64,000 nt of DNA from Gloeomargarita lithophora Alchichica-D10. GTDB taxonomy: Bacteria > Cyanobacteriota > Cyanobacteriia > Gloeomargaritales > Gloeomargaritaceae. Both the position numbers and the translations under genes were made by a program. The notes under the pieces are model-generated. The model saw only the letters and a list, made by a program, of their open reading frames with translations. It did not search any database and was not told the origin of the DNA. The stretch lies in the NCBI RefSeq assembly GCF_001870225.1, contig NZ_CP017675.1, positions 701,930 through 765,929 on the forward strand, in the 5' to 3' direction. Positions 8,869-16,846 of the stretch are shown here, piece by piece (the stretch's first letter is position 1; each line of letters opens with the position of its first letter).

Positions 8869-9924
8869 ATGCGGCTATGGTTGGGTCGAGTCGGGAAATT
8901 AAATGAAGAAGAAACCCGCAATATAGCGATTTGGCTGAGTCGTTATTGCGCCCACCCCAGCAAAACCCTAGAGACGGTGCAGGGAGTGTTCAAAGCGGCC
9001 AAGGAAGCGGCGAAAGAACGTGCCAGACAGGAGCGGGAAGCTCGATTGGCCGAGCGGGAGTCTCGGACGACAGCGGGGGGGCGGGGTCAGCAAACTACTA
9101 ACAATAGCCATAGTCCAAGCAGGGCGAGAATACCATTTCCTGGCCAAGCAGTCAGTGAACCGGTAGCTCATCCTGCAACCAAAATCTTTAGCCTGCTGGG
9201 TTTAATTATCCTGACTGGTCTTGTTACCTATATCGGTCGAGCCGTTACATTTTCGACTGACATCTTAGGTATGATTTTTTTTGTATTTACTCTTTTGAGT
9301 GGCTGGTACCTAAGCATCTGTAATGAAATCCAATTTTTAGTGCTGGGTCGTGTGAGTTTGAAAGCTTTATTTATTCATATGGTTATATTTGTGGTTGCCA
9401 TCATTCCAGCCATAATCATTTATTTTATAACCCTATTAATTATGCCTTGGATAGCTGTTGCTTGGGTCGGTGGAACCGCTGGGGTGATTATCGGCAGTAT
9501 TAGTCGTTCGATTGTCCGTGGTTTAGGTACATCAGAAGAATATGAAGGCATGAGTTTTGCCCGATTTGGTGGTCTAGCAAAACTAGTATTAGGATTGAGT
9601 CTTTTGGGTATAATTTTAGGGATAGGGCTTGGGGGAATGCCCCAAATAGGGGAATTTAATTTTGGGAATAAAGATGGTGAAACCAATCCTATTTCGTCTC
9701 GCTGTAATGCCATCTTAGCTCGCTATGCCCAAGGGGTAACCGTAGGCGAAATTGAAGCGATCATTGGTAAACCCCCTAGCATTGCCAGAACAGAGGGGTT
9801 TGGAACGGCTGCGATAATCTGGGACTACGATGATATTGATGTTTATGTGATGAGTGACGATCTCAATAAGCGTTCCTTTGCTTTGGCCGTTGAATGCGTT
9901 GAACCAGATAGTGACTCCGAGTAA
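8869..9924 (+). CDS. hypothetical polytopic membrane protein with C-terminal soluble domain
   Basis: 351 residues from this ATG, but the frame stays open to about 8793 with plausible protein, so the annotated start may be too late. The N-terminal 100 residues are charged and helical (KAAKEAAKERARQERE, possible coiled coil). Four to five membrane spans follow (about 105-125, 130-150, 165-200, 205-225, 240-258). The last 75 residues form a soluble domain with GVTVGEIEAIIGKPP and IIWDYDDIDVYVM, a pattern reminiscent of the SmpA/BamE fold, though that is a guess. Not recognised as a named family. Confidence 0.55.
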   Translation: MRLWLGRVGKLNEEETRNIAIWLSRYCAHPSKTLETVQGVFKAAKEAAKERARQEREARLAERESRTTAGGRGQQTTNNSHSPSRARIPFPGQAVSEPVAHPATKIFSLLGLIILTGLVTYIGRAVTFSTDILGMIFFVFTLLSGWYLSICNEIQFLVLGRVSLKALFIHMVIFVVAIIPAIIIYFITLLIMPWIAVAWVGGTAGVIIGSISRSIVRGLGTSEEYEGMSFARFGGLAKLVLGLSLLGIILGIGLGGMPQIGEFNFGNKDGETNPISSRCNAILARYAQGVTVGEIEAIIGKPPSIARTEGFGTAAIIWDYDDIDVYVMSDDLNKRSFALAVECVEPDSDSE

Positions 9925-9975
9925 TGGTAGTGGTTTTCCAGAATCTTTCTCTGCCAGGATTGCTCTAAGAAATAT

Positions 9976-10118
9976 GTAGCAATCCTAATTGAATCCTGAA
10001 CAGCGGTCGCAGGGGCACCACCCCCGTCCTTGGTTCTTCTGAATCTCTGCATTCCAGCGATGAGATTTATGGCTACGCCACGCAGGCTATCGGTTGGTTC
10101 AAATAAATAGAGGTGTCC
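9976..10118 (+). repeat. dispersed element, family A left end joined to family C right end
   Basis: It begins GTAGCAATCCTAATTGAA like family A and ends AATAGAGGTGTCC (10106-10118) like family C. It contains the core GCGGTCGCAGGGGCACCACC and the TTCCAGCGATGAGATT segment. Its last base abuts the stop codon of the split DUF5615 gene, so the whole space between the two genes is repeat. Confidence 0.75.
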
Positions 10119-10575
10119 TATTGATAAACGATAATTCCAGTGCGGTTGAGTTCAATGTAGTTGTGGGTTTCAAATAGCGTGATTAACTGCTGGAGATTTT
10201 GAGAGAATAATACCTCAAGCTCAGCATTTTTTATATTCCCTGTAGCAACAACCAGTAACTTGTAGGGTTGTTTTTGAAGTAGGAATAACTCAACAAAATC
10301 GGCATCTTTTGTAATAACAATGCGCTGGTCTTGGAGCGAAAGCTGATTAATGAATGAGTCTATAGCTAAACACGTAAAGGTTGACATAATAACATGGGTC
10401 GCAGGGCACCGCCCCGCATTGGTTTTCCGAAATCTTGAGACGACAACCTTACTCTACTTAGCTATAGTGTTAGATTATGTTGGGGCAAATCACGGGTATG
10501 TAAGGTGTCATACCCTGCGGATTGGAGAAACCGAGCAAGGCGCATGGGCAGTTGGGCATCTACCAAAAACTTCAT
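10118..10575 (-). pseudogene. DUF5615 PIN-like toxin gene split by a family B element
   Basis: The gene starts at ATG 10575 (MKFLVDAQLPMRLARFL) and overlaps the DUF433 stop as ATGA. After 39 codons the frame meets a stop made at the left edge of a repeat element (10361-10466). The remainder (DSFINQLSLQDQRIVITKDADFVE to TGIIVYQ) resumes beyond it. Removing the element with one TA rejoins the halves in frame, giving the usual DUF5615 order: VDAQLP with the first metal Asp, then TKDADF with the second. As it stands the N-terminal Asp and the C-terminal half are separate, so the PIN-like nuclease is very probably dead. An ATG within the element (10387) could start the C-terminal piece alone. Confidence 0.88.
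10361..10466 (-). mobile_element. 106-bp family B MITE-like element inside the toxin gene
   Basis: The ends are imperfect inverted repeats: TATAGCTAAACACG...AAGGTTG at the left and, read inward from the right, TATAGCTAAGTAGAG...AAGGTTG. The flanking gene reads through perfectly if one TA is kept, which implies a TA target duplication as in IS630/Tc1-mariner relatives. There is no coding capacity, so movement would need a transposase from elsewhere. A second copy is at 24840-24939. Confidence 0.85.
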
Positions 10576-10808
10576 GATGCCAAGCGATGAATACTTTTTA
10601 CTTGGCTCAGACGAGCGGCAAACAATAGAACTGCCAAAATGTCAGCTTCTTCGAGGTCGTCATAGTCAGTCAAAATTTCCCCATGGGTCATGCCAGAACT
10701 GAGCAATTCGAGCAAAAATTCAACTGGATAACGCAATCCCCGAATGCAAGGTTTCCCATGACAAATTTCTGGATTGATTGAAATCCGTTGCAATAGTGGC
10801 TCATTCAT
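10572..10808 (-). CDS. DUF433 antitoxin
   Basis: 78 residues with the DUF433 signature: ISINPEICHGKPCIRGLRYPVEFLLELL (about 9-36), then GMTHGEILTDYDDLEEADILAVLLFA (about 39-64). These small winged-helix-like proteins pair with DUF5615 PIN-like toxins. Here the TGA overlaps the toxin ATG (ATGA, 10572-10575), the standard arrangement. The antitoxin frame is intact although its toxin has been interrupted, so it may now be a relic or act on a related toxin. Confidence 0.9.
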   Translation of the reverse strand: MNEPLLQRISINPEICHGKPCIRGLRYPVEFLLELLSSGMTHGEILTDYDDLEEADILAVLLFAARLSQVKSIHRLAS

Positions 10809-10919
10809 TTAGACCTCCTACCTCTTGTTAAAGTATTTTATTCACCACTAAGATGCTACTCCATCGTCACCCCTGGTTCGGCTAAGGCTTGCATCGGTTG
10901 TGTTCCCAATCCTTTGTTT

Positions 10920-11040
10920 ATGGCAATCCCAATTGAATTTTGAACAGCGGTCGCCGGGGGCACCCCCCGTCCTTGGTTCTCACTAATACCAGTATTCCAG
11001 CGAGATAACTTTCTGTTGGTTCAAATAAATCGAGGTGCCC
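10920..11040 (+). repeat. dispersed element, A-like left part and C-like right part
   Basis: TGGCAATCCCAATTGAATTT (about 10921-10940) resembles the left end of family A. It is followed by a perfect GGGGGCACCCCCC core, TTCCAGCGAGATAACTTTC, and the C-type right end AAATCGAGGTGCCC. The rest of 10809-11107 shows no gene. Confidence 0.7.
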
Positions 11041-11107
11041 TTTATTTATGGAGACGCTAAAACGCAGGTTTTTGTTTTTTTTAGTATGTCCTGAAATGTG
11101 TCCAATA

Positions 11108-11192
11108 CGGAGAGAGTGGGATTCGAACCCACGGTGAGTTACCCCACACAGCATTTCCAGTGCTGCGCCTTCGACCACTCGGCCATCTCTCC
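11108..11192 (-). tRNA. tRNA-Ser (GGA)
   Basis: 85 nt on the minus strand. GGAGAGA/TCTCTCC acceptor stem, D arm GCCGAGTGGTCGAAGGC, anticodon stem CAGCA/TGCTG around CTGGAAA (anticodon GGA), a long variable arm (TGTGGGGTAACTCACC) as expected for tRNA-Ser, and a T arm with GGTTCGAATCC. It reads UCC/UCU codons. CCA is not encoded. Confidence 0.95.
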
Positions 11193-11363
11193 CTAAGTGG
11201 CAAGAATTTATTATACCCCTTGGGACTGGTTGTTCACCACGCCAGAACTACCCTTATATTTTGGGGTAGCCGTTCCAGCGGTGCCGGAAAAATTTGCGTG
11301 GTAGTGCCCCGGCGACCGATTTTTAGAGGTGTCTTTCATATCAATTTTAGCCGTGTCCAGCGA

Positions 11364-11436
11364 TACCCCCAAGGGAATTCGAATCCCTGTCGCCTCCGTG
11401 AAAGGGAGGTGTCCTAGACCCCTAGACGATGGGGGC
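11364..11436 (-). tRNA. tRNA-Glu (TTC)
   Basis: 73 nt on the minus strand. GCCCCCA/TGGGGGT acceptor, D arm with CGTCTAGGGGTCTAGGAC, anticodon loop TTTCACG (anticodon TTC) between CTCC and GGAG, T arm GGGATTCGAATTCCC, discriminator A. Besides translation, this tRNA is the substrate of glutamyl-tRNA reductase and so the entry point of haem, chlorophyll and bilin synthesis in cyanobacteria. No gene lies between it and tRNA-Ser (11193-11363). Confidence 0.95.
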
Positions 11437-11502
11437 AGATAGCGCATTTATTACCTTAGCTAATTTGGGGGAAATCTGTCAATTTGCTTAATGCAGTGAC
11501 AC

Positions 11503-12549
11503 CTAGGGGCGATACACGGGCAAAGTAAAGTGAAAGGTACTGCCCCGCCCTGATTCTGACTCCACCCAAATCCGGCCGTAGTGCGCCTGGACAATTTGCC
11601 GACAGACCGCCAAACCCAATCCATAACCCGCCTGGTTTTGCCGGTTTTCTAAACGGGTACTGGGGTCAAAAATCCGTTCTTGATCCGCTGGGGCAATGCC
11701 AGAGCCATTGTCCGCCACCGTGACTTGTATCTTGAGATTTGTGCTGTGCAATGTACTGATACTAATCTGACCGCCGGGGGGGGTATATTTACAGGCATTG
11801 TCCAGCAAATTGGTCAACACCCGCCGCAGGGCATCCGGGTCGGCAAATACCGGCGGACAGGGAGCCGGTAAATCCAAATGCAGGCGATGGTCACGGCTGG
11901 TCAACTGCGCCTGGAAACTCTGTACCACCAGTTGAATCACCTCCGGGAGTGGCACCGCCTGGGGATTGATCCGCAGGGCGTTTTGCTGGTTGCGGCTCAC
12001 CTGGAGCAGGCTGGCAATCAACCGGTCAAGGGTTTTCACTTGATTGCGGGCTTGATACAAAAGTTGCGGGGCTAAATCTGGCCGGTCGGGGGTGAGTTCT
12101 AGGGTTTCCAGGGCAATCCCCACCGCCGTCAGGGGGTTACGCAGGTCGTGCGCCAACAGTTCCAACACCTGATCCCGAAATTCTACCTGGGCGGTGAGTT
12201 GTTGAATGGTGAGTTTGGCGCGGGTTAATTCTTCCTCCAGGCTGGCGAGGCTGGGAGTGCTATCGGCGGTTTGACCATTTTCCGCCGCCTGCCACCGGGG
12301 CCACCAGTACTCCAATTGCTCCAGCAGGTCGCTCCCCACCAACACTTGCCGGGGTTCGGGCTGGGTTTTCACCAAGGCAGGGGTGACCACCACCCGGAAC
12401 CGTTCCGCCAGGTAGGGCTGTTCACTCACATCCACCAGTTGTACCGCCGATGCCGCACAGCCCAGAGCCTGAAGCCGTTCTTGCAACTGCCGCATTTGGT
12501 CACGGTTGGCGGCCTTACTGGTGAATAGATAAACTTGCACCATCAGCAT
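11503..12549 (-). CDS. sasA: SasA clock-output sensor histidine kinase
   Basis: 348 residues from ATG 12549; the frame is open further upstream, but homology begins here and the extra 106 codons overlap the divergent metG leader. Residues 5-90 form the KaiB-like sensor domain (VQVYLFTSKAANRDQ, VVVTPALVKTQPEP) that binds KaiC. A coiled linker follows, then the phospho-acceptor H134 in LLAHDLRNP, the N box NLLDNACKYTP, G1 VADNGSGIAP and GYGLGLAVC. SasA takes timing information from KaiC and phosphorylates RpaA to set daily transcription rhythms. No kai genes lie in the window. Confidence 0.95.
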   Translation of the reverse strand: MLMVQVYLFTSKAANRDQMRQLQERLQALGCAASAVQLVDVSEQPYLAERFRVVVTPALVKTQPEPRQVLVGSDLLEQLEYWWPRWQAAENGQTADSTPSLASLEEELTRAKLTIQQLTAQVEFRDQVLELLAHDLRNPLTAVGIALETLELTPDRPDLAPQLLYQARNQVKTLDRLIASLLQVSRNQQNALRINPQAVPLPEVIQLVVQSFQAQLTSRDHRLHLDLPAPCPPVFADPDALRRVLTNLLDNACKYTPPGGQISISTLHSTNLKIQVTVADNGSGIAPADQERIFDPSTRLENRQNQAGYGLGLAVCRQIVQAHYGRIWVESESGRGSTFHFTLPVYRP

Positions 12550-12660
12550 AGGGTATTGAGAATAACCATCCCATTTACCAGGATAAAGGACAGGATGGGG
12601 GTTAGGTACAGGCAAAATCCCCCTATGATGGAGAAAAATGGCGTTCTTAAGCTGAGGTTC

Positions 12661-14226
12661 ATGGCTCGTTTCAGTCTGACTACCCCTTTGTACTACGTCA
12701 ATGCCCGCCCCCACATTGGCAGTGCCTACACCACGATGGCCGCCGATGCCCTCGCTCGGTTTGCCCGTCTGCGGGGGAATGAGGTGCTGTTGGTCACGGG
12801 GACCGATGAACATGGGCAAAAAATCCAACGCACGGCTCAGGAACGGGGGGTGCCGCCCCAACAACATTGCGACCAGATGGCAGGGGAATTTGAAACCCTA
12901 TGGCAGATGCTAAACATTCGCTGGCAGAGTTTCATCCGCACCACCGACTTCAAGCATGAACCCATTGTGCAGGAATTTTTTCAACGGCTGTGGGACAAAG
13001 GGGACATTTATCTGCACCAACAACAGGGCTGGTATTGTGTCGCCTGTGAAGAATTCAAAGATGAACGGGAATTGTTACCCGAAAAACACTGCCCTTTGCA
13101 CCCCAATTTACCAGTGGAATGGCGGGATGAACCTAATTATTTTTTTCGTTTGTCTCGTTATCAAGCCCAATTAGAAGATTTATATCAAACCCAGCCGGAT
13201 TTTATCCAACCGTCCGCCCGGCGCAATGAGGTATTAAAGTTTGTGGCGCAGGGACTCGCAGATTTTTCCATTTCTCGCCTGCATTTGGACTGGGGATTTC
13301 CCGTCCCCGTTGACCCCAATCAGGTGATTTATGTGTGGTTTGATGCCCTGTTGGGATATTTAACCGCTTTGGTAGAACCCGGAGTGAAACCCAGTTTAGA
13401 GGCCGCAGTGCAAACCTGGTGGCCGGTGGATTTGCATTTGATTGGCAAAGATATTCTGCGCTTCCATGCGGTGTATTGGCCTGCCCTGTTAATGGCCGCA
13501 GAATTACCATTACCCAAGCGGATTTTTGCCCACGGATTTCTCACCAAAGATGGTCAAAAAATGAGCAAATCCCTGGGGAATATCATTGACCCGTTTGCGT
13601 TGGTGGCGGAATATGGCAGTGATGCCCTGCGCTATTATTTTTTGAAAGAAATTGAACTGGGGAAAGATGGGGATTTTAACGAAGAGCGCTTCATCCAAAC
13701 CGTGAATGCGGATTTAGCCAATGATTTGGGCAATCTGCTCAACCGCACCCTGAAATTGGTGCATAAGTATTGTGGGGGTAAAGTGCCGTCTGCAAACGTG
13801 TCCCAGGATGACCCTTTAGCCCTTTTAGGTCAAAATTTAGCCACCCAAATCGCCCAAGCCTACGAGCAATTAGCCCTCCATCGCGCCTGTGGTTTGCCCC
13901 TGGCTTTGGCCCAACGGGCGAACAAGTGGATGGATGAGCAAGCCCCCTGGCAGTTGGCGAAAACGGGAGCGCAGGGGCACTTGGAAGGGGTTTTGTATCG
14001 TTTGCTGGAAGCGGTGCGCTTGGCCGCCTACCTGCTCAGCCCGGTGATTCCCCAGACCAGCACCCGGATTTATCAGCAGTTGGGCTATGGAATTGACTTT
14101 GATGGGGAGCCTCAATTGGCTTACGACCAGCAGAGCCAATGGGGTGCGTTACCGCCGGGACAACTGGTTGCCCAACCCGAACCTGTCTTTGCCCGGATTG
14201 GGGTACCAAAAGTAATAAAATTGTGA
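12661..14226 (+). CDS. metG: methionyl-tRNA synthetase
   Basis: 521 residues from ATG 12661; an in-frame extension to 12535 is not part of the family. A class I synthetase: HIGS at residues 18-21, a KMSKS loop at about 300-304, and the connective-peptide cysteines (CVACEEFK, CPLHP) for zinc. The C-terminal anticodon-binding helical bundle is present, but there is no extra C-terminal tRNA-binding domain, so this is the short bacterial form. It is transcribed away from sasA across a 111-bp gap and stands alone before the NYN gene. Confidence 0.97.
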   Translation: MARFSLTTPLYYVNARPHIGSAYTTMAADALARFARLRGNEVLLVTGTDEHGQKIQRTAQERGVPPQQHCDQMAGEFETLWQMLNIRWQSFIRTTDFKHEPIVQEFFQRLWDKGDIYLHQQQGWYCVACEEFKDERELLPEKHCPLHPNLPVEWRDEPNYFFRLSRYQAQLEDLYQTQPDFIQPSARRNEVLKFVAQGLADFSISRLHLDWGFPVPVDPNQVIYVWFDALLGYLTALVEPGVKPSLEAAVQTWWPVDLHLIGKDILRFHAVYWPALLMAAELPLPKRIFAHGFLTKDGQKMSKSLGNIIDPFALVAEYGSDALRYYFLKEIELGKDGDFNEERFIQTVNADLANDLGNLLNRTLKLVHKYCGGKVPSANVSQDDPLALLGQNLATQIAQAYEQLALHRACGLPLALAQRANKWMDEQAPWQLAKTGAQGHLEGVLYRLLEAVRLAAYLLSPVIPQTSTRIYQQLGYGIDFDGEPQLAYDQQSQWGALPPGQLVAQPEPVFARIGVPKVIKL

Positions 14227-14340
14227 GTTTTTTTTGCAGTGCCGAATTTACCCTGTTAGATTGTAAGTAATTCCCAAGGGACAATCGGCGGGAAGCATAA
14301 TAAAACGTTCATATTTTTTCGTTTACAAAGGAATGAATTT

Positions 14341-14928
14341 ATGTCTGCTATGGATACGATGGGTTTATTTACACCGCAACAGGTGCTAGAAAACCGGGGT
14401 CGGCTGGCGATTTTTATTGATGGTTCCAATTTGTTTTACGCCGCTCTCCAGTTGAGTATTGAAATTGATTATACCAAGTTGCTCTGTTATTTGACGGCGG
14501 GTTCCCGGTTATTGCGGGCATTTTTTTATACTGGGGTTGACCCGACCAATGAAAAGCAACAGGGTTTTTTGCTTTGGATGCGACGCAATGGTTATCGGGT
14601 AGTTTATAAGGAATTGGTGCAGTTGCCCGATGGCTCAAAAAAGGCCAATTTGGATGTGGAAATTGCGGTGGATATGCTCGCTTTGGTGGGTTCCTATGAT
14701 ACGGCGATTTTAGTCAGCGGGGATGGGGATTTGGCCTATGCGGTGGATGCGGTCAGCTACCGGGGGGTACGGGTGGAGGTGGTGAGTTTGCGCTCCATGA
14801 CCAGCGATAATTTAATTAATGTGTCCGACCGCTACATTGACCTGGATTCGATTCGGGATGAAATCCGCAAATCCCATCGCCCCAACGCTTACCGCACCCT
14901 GCCGGATTTGGCCAGTGCTGGGGAGTAG
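14341..14928 (+). CDS. LabA-like NYN-domain protein
   Basis: 195 residues made almost entirely of a NYN (PIN-like) domain. Acidic motifs are FIDGSNLFYA (D27), a central NLDVEIAVDMLAL (about 102-114) and LVSGDGDLAYAVDAV (about 123-137), the arrangement proposed to bind metal for RNA cleavage. LabA, the family's best-known cyanobacterial member, is a negative clock-output regulator in Synechococcus elongatus. Whether this is LabA itself or a paralogue cannot be told. AAAGGA lies eight bases before the ATG. Its end overlaps the lptC start, so the two are probably cotranscribed. Confidence 0.85.
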   Translation: MSAMDTMGLFTPQQVLENRGRLAIFIDGSNLFYAALQLSIEIDYTKLLCYLTAGSRLLRAFFYTGVDPTNEKQQGFLLWMRRNGYRVVYKELVQLPDGSKKANLDVEIAVDMLALVGSYDTAILVSGDGDLAYAVDAVSYRGVRVEVVSLRSMTSDNLINVSDRYIDLDSIRDEIRKSHRPNAYRTLPDLASAGE

Positions 14929-15820
14929 GCGACTCTGCGCCCTGGGATTGAGCCTGGGGCTAATGATGGTCACCGGCTGTCGGGTGGGGGAGCGTCCCCT
15001 GGAACCGGAGGCGAATCTGGAGGCCACCCAGCAACTGACGTTCCAATCCTTGGATTTGCAGCAGGTGGGGGCGGACGGCAAAATCCTCTGGAAAATGCAG
15101 GCACAGCAGGCGGTGGCCGACCCCAAAACCCGCCGGGTGCGGGTGCAAAAGCTGGTGGGGGACATTTACGACCAGGGGAAACCCCGCTACCGGGTGGAGG
15201 CTGCCCAAGCCACGGTTTTTGAGCAGGGGGATGCGCTGGATATTCAGGGGCAAATTATCGCCAATGATGTCCAAGAAAAAACCAGAATTAAAACCCAGGA
15301 ACTGCTCTGGCGACCCCAGCAACAGCAATTAATCCTCAAGGGGAATTTAGAATTTCAGCAACCCAAAATCCAACTCAAGGCGCAAGAGGCCACGATTCGC
15401 CTGCGGGACAACCATTTGGCACTGCGCAAAAAAGTCCAGGTCACCAACCAAAAACCCGCCCTGAATATCACCGGGGAAGCCCTGGATTGGCAATGGCAAA
15501 AGGGTCAAGTGCAAGCCCTAAAACCGGTAAAAATCATCCACACCCCCCAGCAGTTGGTGGTGAATGCGGGGCGGGGACAAATGGATTTTCAGAATCAAGT
15601 CCTGCGGCTCACCCAGGGGGTGGATGCGGTCAGTCCCCGGGGACAACTGCGGGCGCAGCAGGTAGAATGGCGTGTACCGGCGCAGGAAGTCACCGCCATT
15701 GGTGATGTGTTTTACAGCCAAAATGACCCCCCCCTGACCGTGACGGGCATCCGTGCCGAGGGTAACCTGGGCACCCGCCAAATTCGAGTCCAGCGAGCCT
15801 CAACCCAATTTGTCCCTTAA
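14915..15820 (+). CDS. lptC: LptC-family lipopolysaccharide-transport lipoprotein
   Basis: About 301 residues from GTG 14915, my preferred start because it places a signal sequence (LCALGLSLGLMMVTGC, lipobox VTGC) at the N-terminus. The ORF is open further upstream, but that part overlaps the NYN gene. The mature protein is a long beta-jellyroll of the LptC/OstA type (repeats such as LTFQSLDLQQVGADGKILWKM and LKAQEATIRLRDNHLAL). LptC holds the periplasmic bridge that moves lipopolysaccharide from the inner to the outer membrane. It overlaps the NYN gene by 14 bases. Cyanobacterial LptC proteins are longer than E. coli LptC. Confidence 0.85.
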   Translation: MLGSRRLCALGLSLGLMMVTGCRVGERPLEPEANLEATQQLTFQSLDLQQVGADGKILWKMQAQQAVADPKTRRVRVQKLVGDIYDQGKPRYRVEAAQATVFEQGDALDIQGQIIANDVQEKTRIKTQELLWRPQQQQLILKGNLEFQQPKIQLKAQEATIRLRDNHLALRKKVQVTNQKPALNITGEALDWQWQKGQVQALKPVKIIHTPQQLVVNAGRGQMDFQNQVLRLTQGVDAVSPRGQLRAQQVEWRVPAQEVTAIGDVFYSQNDPPLTVTGIRAEGNLGTRQIRVQRASTQFVP

Positions 15821-15831
15821 GCACGAATCTG

Positions 15832-16773
15832 TTAAGTGCGAATCTGTAGAAGGGCAATGGCCGCCTGTTTCGCCCGTTCATCCCGCCGGTCATAACGGAT
15901 GGTGGTTTGGACATTGGCATGACCCGCTAATTTTTGCACCGTGGCAATATCCACCCCCGCATCCAACAAATTGGAAATAAAGGTGCGCCGCAAATCATGG
16001 GGGCTAAAAGCCGCAATCCCCGCCTGCTGCCCCCGTTTACTGAGAATATGTAATACCGCCTGCTCGGTCAAAGCCCGCACCACCACCTGCCCCCAGCGAT
16101 TCACCGGACAGAGGAGCGCCCCCACCCCCGCCCCCCGCAGTGCCAACCAGCGGGCTAACCACACATCCGCCCCTGGTGCCACATAAACCAAACGGTCTTT
16201 ATTCCCTTTCCCAGAACGGATACGCAGACGGTTTTCCGCAGGTTCATAGTCCTGCAATTGTAACGCCACCACTTCCGCTCGCCGCAGTCCAGAACCCGCT
16301 AATAATCCCAACAAGGTCGCATCTCGACACCCAGCAGGGCTATTTTCCTGCTGACAAATAGCTAATAATATACTCACTTCATTTTCGCTCAACACCCGCC
16401 CCCGCAATAATCTTTGCCCCTTGACCGTGGGAATATCAATGGTGCGGTGGTAGTCCTCCGCCGTCAGCAGTCCCAACCGCCAACATTCCCGCAGTACCCC
16501 CCGCAGGGCCGCCAGTTGTTTATTCACCGTCGCCGGGGCATAGTGCGCCGCCAACCGGGAACGCAGCGCCGCCGTGTGGGGGTAGCGCAACTCCCACCAG
16601 GGAAATTCCAAGGCTCCCAACTGGCTCTGGCTACTCCAGCGGGCGAGCAATTCCAGGGCTTCATACAGGGTGCGCCGGGAACCGGGACTCAGGCGGGCGA
16701 GATAAATTAAAACCGGATGGGTTTGGCCTTTGAGGGACGGGTCTGCGGTGATGGGTGCCAGGGAAATTGTCAT
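15832..16773 (-). CDS. tyrosine recombinase (XerC/D-like integrase)
   Basis: About 313 residues from ATG 16773 (a GTG lies one codon upstream). N-terminal SAM-like core-binding domain (about 18-110) and a C-terminal catalytic domain with the full active set: R164 in GSGLRRAEV, K192 in GKGNKDR, H259 and R262 in SPHDLRR, H285 in LAGHANV and the nucleophile Y294 in TTIRYDRR. It could be the chromosome's dimer-resolving Xer enzyme or an integrase of a lost element. No attachment repeats or phage genes flank it, and GC matches the neighbours, so a resident role is likelier. It lies tail to tail with lptC, 11 bp apart. Confidence 0.9.
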   Translation of the reverse strand: MTISLAPITADPSLKGQTHPVLIYLARLSPGSRRTLYEALELLARWSSQSQLGALEFPWWELRYPHTAALRSRLAAHYAPATVNKQLAALRGVLRECWRLGLLTAEDYHRTIDIPTVKGQRLLRGRVLSENEVSILLAICQQENSPAGCRDATLLGLLAGSGLRRAEVVALQLQDYEPAENRLRIRSGKGNKDRLVYVAPGADVWLARWLALRGAGVGALLCPVNRWGQVVVRALTEQAVLHILSKRGQQAGIAAFSPHDLRRTFISNLLDAGVDIATVQKLAGHANVQTTIRYDRRDERAKQAAIALLQIRT

Positions 16774-16846
16774 CACGAGTCCGTCAACATTTACGGGTCA
16801 TTGTATCGCAAATGTATGACGAAAGATAGCCCCATCGGTTCCCGCT

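Noticed and set aside
10388-10560. A separate small plus-strand gene between the DUF433 and DUF5615 halves.
   Set aside because: The stretch is explained fully as the toxin N-terminal half plus the inserted element.
12550-12867. N-terminal extension of sasA by 106 codons, and of metG by 42.
   Set aside because: Family similarity starts at 12549 and 12661, and the extensions overlap each other on opposite strands.
15832-16773. Prophage or integrative element marked by the tyrosine recombinase.
   Set aside because: No phage or transfer genes, no flanking direct repeats and no tRNA next to it; GC is like the neighbours.
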